The notes beneath the pieces are model-generated. The model worked only from the letters and a program-made list of their open reading frames with translations, had not been told where the DNA came from and did no database searches. Positions 32,551 through 42,495 of a stretch of 48,680 nt of DNA are shown in pieces. Source of the stretch: Flavobacterium gillisiae (lineage in GTDB: Bacteria; Bacteroidota; Bacteroidia; Flavobacteriales; Flavobacteriaceae); the NCBI RefSeq assembly GCF_900107635.1, contig NZ_FNRD01000018.1, positions 1-48,680 on the forward strand, given 5' to 3'. Each line of letters opens with the position of its first letter. Position 1 is the stretch's first letter. Both the position numbers and the translations under genes were made by a program.

Positions 32551-33411
32551 ATGAAACTATATCCTATCGAGACCGGAAATTTTAAATTAGATGGTGGCGC
32601 AATGTTTGGTGTTGTACCAAAAACCATTTGGAGCCGAACCAATCCAGCCGATGCTAATAATTTGATCGATATCGCAGCAAGATGCCTGCTTATTGAAGAT
32701 GGTAACCGATTAATTTTAATCGATACCGGAATGGGAGACAAGCAATCAGAGAAATTCTTCGGCTACTATTCGCTTTGGGGTTCTCATTCTATGGATAAAT
32801 CATTGGCAAAATATGGTTTTAGCCGTGATGATATTACCGATGTTTTTATGACGCATTTGCATTTTGACCATTGTGGAGGAAGTGTGCAATGGAACAAGGA
32901 AAAAACAGGCTACGAACCAGCTTTTAAAAACGCTAAGTTTTGGTCTAACGAAAATCATTGGGAATGGGCCACAAAACCCAATCCGAGAGAAAAGGCTTCT
33001 TTTTTGTCAGAAAATATTTTACCAATGCAAGAAAGTGGGCAGTTGAATTTTATCAAAAGACCCGAAGGTGATTTTCTGGAACAATCAGAATTAGGTTTTG
33101 GCATTTTCTTTGCTGATGGTCATACCGAGAAGCAAATGATTCCGCACATTCAATACAAAGGCAAGACAATTGTTTTCATGGCAGATTTATTGGCGACAGC
33201 CGGACACATTCCAGTTGCTTATGTAATGGGATACGATACCAGACCGTTGTTAACGATGCCGGAGAAAACAAAGTTCCTGAATGCCGCTGCTGACAATGAT
33301 TATTATTTGTTCCTAGAACACGATGCACATAATGAGATTATTACCGTGCAACATACCGAAAAAGGAGTGCGATTGAAGGAAATTTTTAAAGCGGACGAAA
33401 TCTTAACATAG
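32551..33411 (+). CDS. MBL-fold metal-dependent hydrolase
   Basis: Cytoplasmic metallo-beta-lactamase-fold enzyme of 286 aa. The metal motif is THLHFDHCGG (H102, H104, D106, H107), with further ligands expected in FADGHTEKQM and the late FLEHDAH. The layout resembles the YtnP/AiiA-like lactonase and esterase branch rather than beta-lactamases, but the substrate is unknown. No signal peptide. It diverges from the suf operon and stands alone. Confidence 0.88.
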   Translation: MKLYPIETGNFKLDGGAMFGVVPKTIWSRTNPADANNLIDIAARCLLIEDGNRLILIDTGMGDKQSEKFFGYYSLWGSHSMDKSLAKYGFSRDDITDVFMTHLHFDHCGGSVQWNKEKTGYEPAFKNAKFWSNENHWEWATKPNPREKASFLSENILPMQESGQLNFIKRPEGDFLEQSELGFGIFFADGHTEKQMIPHIQYKGKTIVFMADLLATAGHIPVAYVMGYDTRPLLTMPEKTKFLNAAADNDYYLFLEHDAHNEIITVQHTEKGVRLKEIFKADEILT

Positions 33412-33485
33412 TGTTAATCGTTTTTATTATGTAACAAAATAAATTATTTTAGACAAATATTTACAACTCATAAAGAAAATTATCA

Positions 33486-35111
33486 ATGAATAGTATTAAA
33501 CCGATTTGCCTTTCTGCCTTTGCCGTTTTGGTTTTGGCTGGATGTGGAGCTCAAAAACAAGTTTCAAGTTTTAGTTCTTTAACGGCAATTACTGCCCCTT
33601 TAAATGTTAAAAAAACTGCTGCTTTAAAAGAGAATGAATTAAAACGTTGGAGTCATTTAGACATCGTAAATGATACAATTCCTGGAATGAGTGTTGACAG
33701 AGCTTATGCAGAACTTCTTAAAGATAAAAAGGGAGTAAAAGTTATTGTTGGAATTGTAGATTCAGGTGTTGATATTGAACATGAGGATTTAAAATCAGTA
33801 ATTTGGACCAACTCAAAAGAAATTGCGGGTAACGGAATTGATGATGATAAAAATGGATATGTTGATGATATTCATGGTTGGAATTTCCTTGGAGACATCA
33901 CTAAAGAAAATCTAGAATACGAAAGAATCATCAAGGACAAAAACTTGGTAGATGAAGTAACGTATCAAGAAGCGAAGAAAATCAATGATGAAAAAATAGC
34001 TAAAGCACAAGCAGGGAAGACGCGTTTAGAGGGACTGCTAACTAGTACAGCAACTGCTGATGCTGTTATCGAAAAGCATTTAGCGAAGCGTGTTTATACT
34101 ATTGATGAAGTAAATGCAATTGATTCAAAAGATGCTACAATATTAGAAAGTAAAGTAACAATGCAAAGAATGCTTTCTTATGGAATGAGTATAGTTGATC
34201 TAGAAAAAGCAATCCAAGGTGATATTGATGAAATGTCTGCCATTCTTAATGGAGATAATCTAAAACAAAATTACAGAGACGTTGTTGGAGATAACCCAAA
34301 CGATTTATCGGATACTAAATACGGAAATAATAACGTAATGGGACCAGACAAGGAAAAAATCCTTCACGGAACTCACGTTGCAGGAATCGTTGCTCAAGTT
34401 AGAAATAACAATTTAGGTGGAGATGGTGTTGCTAATAATGTTGAAATTTTGACAGTTCGTGCTGTTCCAGACGGAGACGAATATGATAAAGATATTGCGT
34501 TAGGAATTCGTTATGCAGTTGATAACGGAGCGAAAGTAATCAACGGAAGTTTCGGAAAAAGTTTTTCTCCTCACAAACAATGGGTGTATGATGCGATTAA
34601 ATATGCCGAAAAGAAAGATGTACTAATTGTTCACGCTGCCGGGAATGATGCAAAAGATATTGATAGTTACGATAATTTTCCTAACGATTCAGATGATAAA
34701 AAAACAGAATTTGCGGATAATATGATTACTATCGGTGCTTTGAATTTTGAGTATGGTGATAAAGTGGTAGCACGTTTCTCTAACATTGGGAAAGTGAATG
34801 TGGATGTTTTTGCACCAGGAGTGAAAATTTATGCTACAACGCCAAATAACACTTACAAATATTTGCAAGGGACTTCAATGGCTGCACCAAATGTTGCTGG
34901 AGTTGCTGCTATAATTCGTTCTTATTACCCAACATTAACGGCAGCACAAGTAAAACACATCTTGATGGATTCAGGTGTAGCGATTACTGAAACTGTTGTT
35001 GTAGGAGGGAACCCAAAAGACAGTCGTTCTTTTACGACTTTGTCTCAATCAGGAAAAATAGTAAACGCATACAACGCCTTATTAATGGCGGATAAGATGT
35101 CGAGAAAATAA
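33486..35111 (+). CDS. Subtilase (S8) family serine protease lipoprotein
   Basis: Exported protease with lipobox VLAGC (C20). The catalytic triad is D92 (VGIVDSGVDIEHED), H294 (LHGTHVAGI) and S464 (GTSMAAPNVAG), with the oxyanion asparagine in HAAGND. About 200 residues separate Asp and His, against about 30 in plain subtilisins. The extra stretch (about 130-280) is mostly charged helix (KINDEKIAKAQAGKTRLEG and so on). A strong terminator follows, and the M1 peptidase gene is next. Confidence 0.94.
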   Translation: MNSIKPICLSAFAVLVLAGCGAQKQVSSFSSLTAITAPLNVKKTAALKENELKRWSHLDIVNDTIPGMSVDRAYAELLKDKKGVKVIVGIVDSGVDIEHEDLKSVIWTNSKEIAGNGIDDDKNGYVDDIHGWNFLGDITKENLEYERIIKDKNLVDEVTYQEAKKINDEKIAKAQAGKTRLEGLLTSTATADAVIEKHLAKRVYTIDEVNAIDSKDATILESKVTMQRMLSYGMSIVDLEKAIQGDIDEMSAILNGDNLKQNYRDVVGDNPNDLSDTKYGNNNVMGPDKEKILHGTHVAGIVAQVRNNNLGGDGVANNVEILTVRAVPDGDEYDKDIALGIRYAVDNGAKVINGSFGKSFSPHKQWVYDAIKYAEKKDVLIVHAAGNDAKDIDSYDNFPNDSDDKKTEFADNMITIGALNFEYGDKVVARFSNIGKVNVDVFAPGVKIYATTPNNTYKYLQGTSMAAPNVAGVAAIIRSYYPTLTAAQVKHILMDSGVAITETVVVGGNPKDSRSFTTLSQSGKIVNAYNALLMADKMSRK

Positions 35112-35130
35112 ATAGAATAGTTAGAAACCC

Positions 35131-35162
35131 AATGGAAGGACAACTGTCCTTCCATTTTTTAT
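35131..35162 (+). terminator. Terminator after the subtilase gene
   Basis: AATGGAAGGACA (35131-35142) and TGTCCTTCCATT (35145-35156) form a near-perfect stem followed by a T run. The next gene starts only about 10 bp beyond it, so the hairpin also sits in the M1 peptidase leader. Confidence 0.88.
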
Positions 35163-35171
35163 TTAAATACC

Positions 35172-37043
35172 ATGAAAAAACTGCTGTTAATTTCTTTTAT
35201 TACTTTCAATGTAGGAGCCATCTCTGCGCAAAGCACGGCTTATTGGCAACAACATGTTGACTACAAGATGGACGTTGCGATGGACGTTAAAAACTATCAA
35301 TACAAAGGGAAGCAAGAATTAGTGTATACTAATAATTCGCCGGATACTTTGAGAAAAGTGTATTATCACTTATTCAATAATGCTTTTCAACCAGGAAGTG
35401 AAATGGATGCGCGACTACACAGCATCAAAGATCCTGACGGAAGAATGGTAAACAAAGTAAAAGTAGATGGTAAAGAGGTTAAAGTAAGTCGTATCGAAAG
35501 TTTAAAGCCAGATGAAATTGGGTATTTAAAAATTTCTAATTTTAAGCAAGATGGTGTTGCCGCTGAAACAAAAACAGTAAGTACAATTCTTGAAGTTACT
35601 TTGGCTAAGCCAATTCTACCAAATAGTAAAACTACTTTTACCTTAGATTTTGACGGACAGGTTCCAGTACAAATTCGTCGTTCTGGTAGAAATAATTCAG
35701 AAGGAGTTGAGTTATCAATGGCACAATGGTATCCTAAAATGGCCGAATTTGATTTCGAAGGTTGGCATGCTGATCCTTATATCGCTAGAGAATTTCACGG
35801 TGTTTGGGGAGATTTTGATGTAAATATTACAATTGATAAAGACTATACTTTAGGAGGTTCTGGATATTTACAAAACCAAAATGAAATTGGACACGGATAC
35901 GAAGACGCTGGTGTTAACGTAAACTATCCTAAAAAACTAAAAATGTTGACTTGGCATTTTGTAGCGCCAATGGTTCATGATTTTACTTGGGCTGCTGACA
36001 AAAACTACATTCACGATGTGGTAAAAGGACCCAATGATGTTGCTTTACATTTTCTTTACAAAAACTATCCAAAGACCATTGAAAACTGGAAGAAAGTAGA
36101 GCCGATGATGGTTGATGTAATGGATTTTTACAATAAAAATATTGGAAATTATCCATACAAACAATATTCATTTATTCAAGGTGGTGATGGTGGAATGGAA
36201 TATGCCATGTGTACTTTGATGCTAGGAAACGGAACTCTTGAAGGAATTTACGGAACAGCAACGCATGAATTAGGACACTCTTGGTTTCAACATATTTTAG
36301 CTTCAAATGAATCTAAACACCCATGGATGGACGAAGGATTTACAACTTATGTTGAAGACTGGGCACAAAATGAATTAGGGGCTAAAAAAGTGGAAAACCC
36401 TTTTGAAGGAAATTACAAGGCTTATTATAGTTTAGTGAATTCAGGGAAAGAGCAACCGCAAACTACTCATGGCGATCGTTATGATGAAAACAGACCGTAC
36501 AGTATTTCGTCTTATGTGAAAGGAAGCTTGTTTTTATCACAATTAAACTACTTGATAGGGAAAGATAAAACGGCAGAAACCATCAAAAGATATTACCACG
36601 ATTTTAAATTCAAACATCCTACACCTAATGATGTCAAAAGAACTGCTGAACGTGTTTCGGGAGCAAATCTAGATTGGTATTTAGTTGACTGGACAGAAAC
36701 GTTGAACACGATTGATTATGGTATTAAAGCGGTAACGGATAACGGTGACAAAACGACTGTAAGTTTAGAAAGAATTGGTAGAATACCAATGCCTATTGAC
36801 TTACTAGTAGAGTATACTGATGGAACTACGGAAAGTTTTTATGTTCCGTTGCGTTTGATGAGTTTCGAAAAAGAAAACCCAAATCCTGCAGTGAAAAGAA
36901 CGGTGTTGAACGACTGGACTTGGGCACAATCTAACTATGATTTTACTATTGCTAAAGCAAAAGGTACAATCAAGAAAATCACTATCGATCCAAGTGGATT
37001 AATGGCTGATGTGAAACAAGAGAATAACGTTTATAAACAATAA
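35172..37043 (+). CDS. M1 family zinc metallopeptidase
   Basis: Exported aminopeptidase-type enzyme of 623 aa. A signal peptide ends near AISA-Q (residue 19). The N-terminal beta domain is followed by the substrate-anchoring GGMEY (equivalent to GAMEN, about 340-344), the zinc motif HELGHSWFQH (H365, E366, H369) and the third ligand E388 in WMDEGFTTY. It lacks obvious C-terminal sorting sequence. The pairing with a surface subtilase suggests joint protein or peptide degradation outside the inner membrane. Confidence 0.93.
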   Translation: MKKLLLISFITFNVGAISAQSTAYWQQHVDYKMDVAMDVKNYQYKGKQELVYTNNSPDTLRKVYYHLFNNAFQPGSEMDARLHSIKDPDGRMVNKVKVDGKEVKVSRIESLKPDEIGYLKISNFKQDGVAAETKTVSTILEVTLAKPILPNSKTTFTLDFDGQVPVQIRRSGRNNSEGVELSMAQWYPKMAEFDFEGWHADPYIAREFHGVWGDFDVNITIDKDYTLGGSGYLQNQNEIGHGYEDAGVNVNYPKKLKMLTWHFVAPMVHDFTWAADKNYIHDVVKGPNDVALHFLYKNYPKTIENWKKVEPMMVDVMDFYNKNIGNYPYKQYSFIQGGDGGMEYAMCTLMLGNGTLEGIYGTATHELGHSWFQHILASNESKHPWMDEGFTTYVEDWAQNELGAKKVENPFEGNYKAYYSLVNSGKEQPQTTHGDRYDENRPYSISSYVKGSLFLSQLNYLIGKDKTAETIKRYYHDFKFKHPTPNDVKRTAERVSGANLDWYLVDWTETLNTIDYGIKAVTDNGDKTTVSLERIGRIPMPIDLLVEYTDGTTESFYVPLRLMSFEKENPNPAVKRTVLNDWTWAQSNYDFTIAKAKGTIKKITIDPSGLMADVKQENNVYKQ

Positions 37044-37072
37044 ATAGTAGTACTAAATTTAAGTAATGGTTC

Positions 37073-37471
37073 ATGAATATTAACTATAACGAATCTAATA
37101 AATCCATCGAGATTAAGGACGGACTTAAAAACTATGTCTTCTTACTGAACTTTCTGATGGTTTTAAACCTACTGAATGCGATTCTAAATTTATCAGATAT
37201 TAAAGCAAGCTTTGGTTTCATGAAAATAATATGGTTGGTATTAGGAGTTGTTTCAATTGTGATACTTTATAATTCTATTTTTAAAAAATCAACAAGAGAA
37301 AAAATACCAATTGATAAAATTAAAGGATTGAATCAGCGGATCTTTTTAGGAAGAAAAAAATATTTTATTGAATTAAAGAACGGAAAAACCCGCGATTTAT
37401 TAGAAGTAAAATCAGAATCAGAATTTACCAAATTGCGTACGATGTTTACAAAAAACGGAATTCTACAATAA
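37073..37471 (+). CDS. Small membrane protein with PH-like tail, hypothetical
   Basis: Protein of 132 aa with two hydrophobic helices (about 22-42 and 49-66), then a short basic soluble part (IPIDKIKGLNQRIFLGRKKY, FIELKNGKTRDLLEV). The helix-pair plus beta tail resembles bacterial PH-like (DUF304-type) membrane proteins, but the match is weak. It follows the M1 peptidase by 29 bp and is probably co-transcribed, ending at a strong palindromic terminator. Confidence 0.65.
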   Translation: MNINYNESNKSIEIKDGLKNYVFLLNFLMVLNLLNAILNLSDIKASFGFMKIIWLVLGVVSIVILYNSIFKKSTREKIPIDKIKGLNQRIFLGRKKYFIELKNGKTRDLLEVKSESEFTKLRTMFTKNGILQ

Positions 37472-37475
37472 AAGT

Positions 37476-37512
37476 AAAAGGTCGCAAAATATATATTTTG
37501 CGACCTTTTTTA
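37476..37512 (+). terminator. Perfect palindromic terminator
   Basis: A perfect 34-bp palindrome (37476-37509; inner sequence GGTCGCAAAATATATATT) with flanking A and T tracts. It ends the M1 peptidase/small membrane protein transcript. Confidence 0.9.
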
Positions 37513-37532
37513 TGTTTAGGAAAAAGAGAGTA

Positions 37533-37563
37533 TTGTGTTCGACGAAAGGAAACACTAAATTTG
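37533..37563 (+). promoter_or_regulatory. Promoter of the FAD oxidoreductase gene
   Basis: TTG (37533-37535), a 20-nt spacer and TAAATTTG (37556-37563). This full match to the Bacteroidota promoter lies 25 nt before the ATG. Confidence 0.78.
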
Positions 37564-37588
37564 TAACAAACGATTTTATAAATACGAT

Positions 37589-38857
37589 ATGAATCCAACT
37601 ATAACAATTATTGGCGCAGGAATTTCAGGGCTTACAGCAGGATTGCATTTGCATCGCCAGGGTTTTTCTGTAAAAATCATAGAGGCTAGTGATAGGGCAG
37701 GTGGGAGAATAAAGACAGATAGTATCGATGGATTTAAGCTTGATCGTGGTTTTCAAGTTTTGCTTACTTCCTATCCAGAAGCGAAAATGCTATTGGATTA
37801 CGAGGCATTGCAACTCAAGACTTTTTTACCTGGAGCAACTGTACTTTATGACGGTGGTCAATTTGAAATTGCCGATCCGTTTCGAAGACCTTCAGCATTA
37901 TTGGCTACTGTTTTTGCTCCAGTTGGGTCCTTGAAAGACAAACTCAACACTTTTTTATTAAAGCAAAAATTAGTGAGCAAATCAATCGAAGGAATCTTTA
38001 TGCAAGAGCAAAAGTCAAGCTTAGAGCAATTGAAAAATTACGGATTCAGTTCTAAAATGATTAACCGTTTTTTCAAACCATTTTTCTCAGGTATTTTTCT
38101 CGAAAACAATTTGTCAACGCCTAACCGGATGTTTGATTTTGTGATGAAAATGTTTTCGGAAGGCGATGCTGCAATTCCCGCATTGGGTATGGAAGAAATT
38201 CCAAAACAATTAGCAAGTCAATTGCCTGCAGATTCTTTTTTGTACAATACTAAAGTAGTCGACATTCGCGAAAATACTATTTTTACTGATACGGGTGCTG
38301 AAATAAAATCGGATATTATTATAGTTGCGACCGAGGCGAATAATCTGATTTCGAAATTAAAAAACAATGTTGAGACCCAACATCATTCTGTTACCAATGT
38401 CTATTTTCAAACTAAAATTGTACCTTCAAACAAAGCGGTAGTCATTCTAAACGCCTCTGAAAGTAAAAAAGTGGTAAACAACTTGACGGTAATGACAAAC
38501 GTCAGTAAAGCGTATGCTCCGGCAGGGAAAGTATTAATTTCGATATCCTGTAATGGTATTTTAGATTTGTACGAACAGGAATTAGTACAAAAAATAAAAA
38601 ACGAATTGCAACCTTGGTTTGGAAAACAAGTCGAAGAATGGTCACACTTGAAGACTTATAAAATTAAATATGCATTGCCAAACCTCAAAGTTCTTAAAGA
38701 TGATTTAACAATTGATGATATGAAAATCAAAGACAATCTATATTGTTGTGGCGACCATTTGCTGAATGGCTCTATAAACGCCGCTATGAAATCAGGTCGT
38801 TTGGTGGCCGACTTGATAATTGCAGAGAATCGCCAAAATTATATCGAGAAGAATTGA
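37589..38857 (+). CDS. FAD-dependent amine-oxidase-like oxidoreductase
   Basis: Flavoprotein of 422 aa. The N-terminal FAD motif is IIGAGISGLTAG (7-18), followed by the GG doublet AGGRIKTD and the amine-oxidase-type DRGFQVLLTSYPEA. The C-terminal CCGDHLLNGSINAAMKSGR closes the FAD site. It belongs to the broad NAD(P)-binding Rossmann/phytoene-desaturase-like group. The substrate is unknown and there are no carotenoid genes nearby. Single gene with its own promoter. Confidence 0.88.
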   Translation: MNPTITIIGAGISGLTAGLHLHRQGFSVKIIEASDRAGGRIKTDSIDGFKLDRGFQVLLTSYPEAKMLLDYEALQLKTFLPGATVLYDGGQFEIADPFRRPSALLATVFAPVGSLKDKLNTFLLKQKLVSKSIEGIFMQEQKSSLEQLKNYGFSSKMINRFFKPFFSGIFLENNLSTPNRMFDFVMKMFSEGDAAIPALGMEEIPKQLASQLPADSFLYNTKVVDIRENTIFTDTGAEIKSDIIIVATEANNLISKLKNNVETQHHSVTNVYFQTKIVPSNKAVVILNASESKKVVNNLTVMTNVSKAYAPAGKVLISISCNGILDLYEQELVQKIKNELQPWFGKQVEEWSHLKTYKIKYALPNLKVLKDDLTIDDMKIKDNLYCCGDHLLNGSINAAMKSGRLVADLIIAENRQNYIEKN

Positions 38858-38870
38858 TTGAACAAAAGTT

Positions 38871-38942
38871 CTCGATACATTTTGACTATTGAATTCACTT
38901 AATTATTATAATTCTATCAGCCAAAACACTCGAACTGACGAT
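38871..38942. repeat. Possible dispersed Flavobacterium spacer repeat
   Basis: TTCTCGATACATTTTGAC at the left and CACTCGAACTGACG at the right resemble, from memory, a spacer element common in Flavobacteriia (CAGTTCGAGTG...GTATCGAGAA on the other strand). Only one copy is in this window, so this rests on recall. Confidence 0.3.
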
Positions 38943-39001
38943 TTGGAAATTTTTTATACTGAGATTCTGAATTAGTCTTCATAGTGAAATAATTATTCAA
39001 T

Positions 39002-39034
39002 AAAAAAACCCGTTATGAAGATTTCATAACGGGT
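39002..39034 (-). terminator. Terminator of the glycerate-kinase-side genes
   Basis: ACCCGTTATGAA (39008-39019) pairs with TTCATAACGGGT (39023-39034), followed on the minus strand by seven T. It ends the minus-strand catabolic cluster. Confidence 0.88.
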
Positions 39035-39068
39035 AGGGATGCATTCATTGTATTAACTAAATATTGAA

Positions 39069-39584
39069 TTATCTCCCAAAATCATCTTGAAGACGTACAA
39101 TGTCCTCTTCATCTGATGGCTGATTCAAGTCTGTATGTTGCCAGATCTCTGCCACAATACCCCACGAATCTAGTCCAATTAATCGATGTCTTTCTCCTTT
39201 ATCCATTTGTATAAAAGCACCTGAACTAAGTTCTTGAATCTCGCCTTCTTCATCTGTCAAGCTTGTTTTTACTCCTACTTTTCCTCCAATGATTTTCCAA
39301 ATTTCAGATCTTCTAAAATGATATTGCCAAGACAATCTTTTATTAGGTGCTACAACCAGTATTTTAGGACTCAGTTTATTGGTGATTTGTATTTGTGACA
39401 TTTCAAGATTCGGAAAAAATAATTTTGCAAAAGCACTCGCTTGATCTTCTTCTATTACAAAAAAACCGCCCCATGGTCTTGTCATATCTTGTTGAACAAT
39501 AGTGAAATTTTGGTCTTTTATAATGGCAGCAACTCTTTCAGAGATTGCATTTTTATCCATAGTACCGTCTAAATTGAAATTCAT
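39069..39584 (-). CDS. Cupin, mannose-6-phosphate isomerase-like
   Basis: Cytoplasmic protein of 171 aa with a cupin fold resembling the C-terminal domain of type II phosphomannose isomerases. The metal-binding region is LSWQYHFRRSEIWKIIGGKV, and the second motif is AFIQMDKGERHRLIGLDSWGIVAEIW. The substrate may be mannose, mannose-6-phosphate or a related aldose. It is the last gene of the cluster, 14 bp after glycerate kinase. An isomerase of this kind fits catabolism of a mannose-containing compound. Confidence 0.75.
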   Translation of the reverse strand: MNFNLDGTMDKNAISERVAAIIKDQNFTIVQQDMTRPWGGFFVIEEDQASAFAKLFFPNLEMSQIQITNKLSPKILVVAPNKRLSWQYHFRRSEIWKIIGGKVGVKTSLTDEEGEIQELSSGAFIQMDKGERHRLIGLDSWGIVAEIWQHTDLNQPSDEEDIVRLQDDFGR

Positions 39585-39598
39585 TTTAGCTGTGTATT

Positions 39599-40726
39599 TT
39601 AAATTTTAGTATTCTCTTTTATTACTTGATATCCCAAAGCAGTTAAATATGTCGCGGCATTTTGCATCGCATCCTCAGTAGTCACGCCCATTTCCATAAT
39701 AGAATGAATAGTTGAAGGATGTAAATTGTCCTGAATAAGTTTTTTATCTTTTACAATTCCCGCTATAATTGAAAAGGGAATTTTATTTTTAAGGGCTCTT
39801 TCGCTAATACCTTTGATTACTTTACCTTCGATTGTTTGTTTGTCAGCAGAACCTTCTCCAGTAATAATTAAGTCAATATTGTCTTTTAATAGAGCGTCAA
39901 AACCGGTTTGTTCCATTACAAAATCAATCCCAGATTTTATTTTGGCATCCAAGAAACAAACTGCTCCTGCACCTAAACCGCCTGCAGCTCCCGCACCTTC
40001 AATAGTTTCTACTTTTTTGTTAAGGTATTTTAGAACTTGATTACTAAAATGTCGAAGTCCCATGTCTAATAATTGAATCTCTTCTTCTGATGCGCCTTTT
40101 TGACTCCCGTAAACATAAGCAGCACCATTTTTGCCGAACAATGGGTTTTTGACATCACATACTACGGTGCAGTTGATTTCTTTTGGATTAAATAATAGAT
40201 TACTATCCGCAATTGTATCAATATGCAATAGCTCCTTGCCAATAGGATTTATGAGTTCTTTTTTTGAATTATAAAGCTGATACCCCAAAGCGGCTGCCAT
40301 ACCTATTCCTGCATCATTTGTAGCGCTTCCGCCAATGAATAATACAATGTTTTTATATCCTTTTTGAATGGCATTAAGGATGAGTTGTCCAGTACCAAAA
40401 GTAGAAGTATAGTAACAGTTTTTTTCGTTTTCTTCTAATAGCTGTAGTCCGGAAGCATTTGCCATTTCAATATAAGCAGTGTTTTCAGACACCTTATAAG
40501 TAGCTTGGATTTCCTTAAACAAAGGATTCATCACTTGGATAGTAATGGTTTCCAGTTTGAAATAATTCTGCAATATATCCAAGGTTCCCTCACCACCGTC
40601 AGCCAGCGGATGTTTTAAGGTTTCTATTAACGGATTCGCTTTTTTAATCCCGTCTTCAATGGCGTTACAAACTTCCATGGCAGACAAAGAACCTTTAAAT
40701 TTATCTGGTGCGATTAAAATTCTCAT
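39599..40726 (-). CDS. garK: Glycerate kinase (GarK/GlxK family)
   Basis: Phosphorylates D-glycerate with ATP, feeding phosphoglycerate into glycolysis. The 375-aa protein has the family start RILIAPDKFKGSLSAMEV, then HPLADGGEGTLD, VLFIGGSATNDAGIGMAAAL and the late DLIITGEGSADKQTIEGK. It lies in a cluster with a mannosylglycerate-hydrolase-like enzyme, which would supply the glycerate. Whether the product is 2- or 3-phosphoglycerate cannot be decided here. Confidence 0.94.
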   Translation of the reverse strand: MRILIAPDKFKGSLSAMEVCNAIEDGIKKANPLIETLKHPLADGGEGTLDILQNYFKLETITIQVMNPLFKEIQATYKVSENTAYIEMANASGLQLLEENEKNCYYTSTFGTGQLILNAIQKGYKNIVLFIGGSATNDAGIGMAAALGYQLYNSKKELINPIGKELLHIDTIADSNLLFNPKEINCTVVCDVKNPLFGKNGAAYVYGSQKGASEEEIQLLDMGLRHFSNQVLKYLNKKVETIEGAGAAGGLGAGAVCFLDAKIKSGIDFVMEQTGFDALLKDNIDLIITGEGSADKQTIEGKVIKGISERALKNKIPFSIIAGIVKDKKLIQDNLHPSTIHSIMEMGVTTEDAMQNAATYLTALGYQVIKENTKI

Positions 40727-40856
40727 TTTGTAATTTTTTAGTTCGTGTATTTAGCAGCAACTGAGATTAAAAAAAGCAGCACAATTCGTTTCCTCCTCAT
40801 GCCGCCACATTAACCAACTCAATGTATTTTATGGATTGAAATACTAGAATATCAAT

Positions 40857-42479
40857 CTATTTTATCGATGCTAAAATGTCTGGAAGTGCAAATGATAACG
40901 CAAGTATTACAATGAAGAATGCAGCTAATATCAACACATCTTTAGAGTATAGATCTTCTTTACGGACGCTAAACACAATATTGGTATCCGTATTCTTTTC
41001 TGTTTTATAGATTGCGCTAAATACTAACGCTAAAACGAAAGTGATAATAAAACCGGTAAGGTTAAACCAAATCCAGAAAATATCATCAAAAAAGTATTTG
41101 ATTGTAACATTAATCAAAACACCTCCAATGATTCCCACATTCATTCCAATGTAATTTACTCTTTTTACTAAAATAGCGATAATGAAAGTGGCCAAAATAG
41201 GGCCGTAAAATTGTGACGAAATCATATTAATCAATTCAATCACAGTTCCTCCATTATTCCCAAAAAGATAGGCAGAAGCGATACAAACAAAGCCCCAAAA
41301 AACAATCGCTATTTTAGAAAATTTCATGTATTTAACTTGGCTTAATTTTACTTTACCTCTGTTAAAAAGATCTTCTACCGTTACCGCTCCCAAGGAATGG
41401 ATTGTAGCACTCACTGAGGACATTGCTGCCGATAAAATTCCTACAATCAAAATCCCAATCAAACCATGTGGTAAATATTTCATGATAAACACCGGCAACA
41501 TCAAATCAGGTTTGATTCCGTTTTTTAAGAATTCCTCTGGGTAATGTTGTTTTGTTACCGCAGCGATTTCATTCATAAAATCAGGTGTTAAATTTACCAA
41601 CGCTCCAATAATTAAACCCATTATACAATAAGTCAATACCACTGGAAAACGCAGCAATCCATTAGTCAATAATATTTTCTTAGAAGCATTTTCATCTTTT
41701 GCAGATATTAATCGTTGTGCCTGAGTTTGATCTGTTCCATAATAAGACATGTATAAAAATAAACCTCCTAAAACCATTGGTAAAAGTCCGTAAGTACCTC
41801 CATCAAATCCTAGATTAGGAATGTCAATTACTTGTAAACGTTCGCTATCAAAACCTGTGAAATTTGGATTTGCTTTTAATAAATCCCATCCAAAATAAAT
41901 ACAGATAAGCAAACCTCCAAAAAGGATCACCATTTGAATAGCATCGCCCCAAACCACCGCTTTCATTCCGCCCATATAGGAATAGACGATAGTTATTATG
42001 GTAATTAAAATAATGGTATAATGAAAACTAATATTCAATACCGATTGCAAAATAATGGCAATGGTATAAACACCTACACCTGTCGATAAAGACCTACTTA
42101 TTTGAAAAACAGCACTCAGGATAATTCGAGTAGAGGTTGAAAATCGTCTTTCGACAAATTCATAAATACTTACAATATTGGCACGGTAAAGTGGTGGAAT
42201 TATTATTAAAATGATACCAATCATCGCTAATGGAACGGCTAATTCAAATGTTAACCATTTCATTCCGCCTCCTTGCGCTAGACCAACAAACGCTGGAGCC
42301 GAAATAAAACTGATTGCCGAAAGCTGGGTTGCCATTGCAGATAAACTCAACGGAAACCATCCCATACTTTTTCCTCCAAGGAAATAATCCTTTGCATCTT
42401 TGTTTTCTTTAAATAAGAATCCTAATCCTAAAAAAGCAATTAAGTAAACAATAATAACAGTGTAGTCTAACCAGTTCAT
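40857..42479 (-). CDS. Sodium:solute symporter (SSS family)
   Basis: Inner-membrane Na+-driven importer of 540 aa with about 13-14 hydrophobic helices. Family hallmarks are the early DYFLGGKSMGWFPLSLSAMA (about 31-50), the motif SYMGGMKAVVWGDAIQM and GILSAAMSSVSATIHSLG. By position it probably carries the substrate of the adjacent glycosidase, 16 bp away in the same operon. Substrate unproven. Confidence 0.92.
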   Translation of the reverse strand: MNWLDYTVIIVYLIAFLGLGFLFKENKDAKDYFLGGKSMGWFPLSLSAMATQLSAISFISAPAFVGLAQGGGMKWLTFELAVPLAMIGIILIIIPPLYRANIVSIYEFVERRFSTSTRIILSAVFQISRSLSTGVGVYTIAIILQSVLNISFHYTIILITIITIVYSYMGGMKAVVWGDAIQMVILFGGLLICIYFGWDLLKANPNFTGFDSERLQVIDIPNLGFDGGTYGLLPMVLGGLFLYMSYYGTDQTQAQRLISAKDENASKKILLTNGLLRFPVVLTYCIMGLIIGALVNLTPDFMNEIAAVTKQHYPEEFLKNGIKPDLMLPVFIMKYLPHGLIGILIVGILSAAMSSVSATIHSLGAVTVEDLFNRGKVKLSQVKYMKFSKIAIVFWGFVCIASAYLFGNNGGTVIELINMISSQFYGPILATFIIAILVKRVNYIGMNVGIIGGVLINVTIKYFFDDIFWIWFNLTGFIITFVLALVFSAIYKTEKNTDTNIVFSVRKEDLYSKDVLILAAFFIVILALSFALPDILASIK

Positions 42480-42495
42480 AATGATTGTTTTTTAA

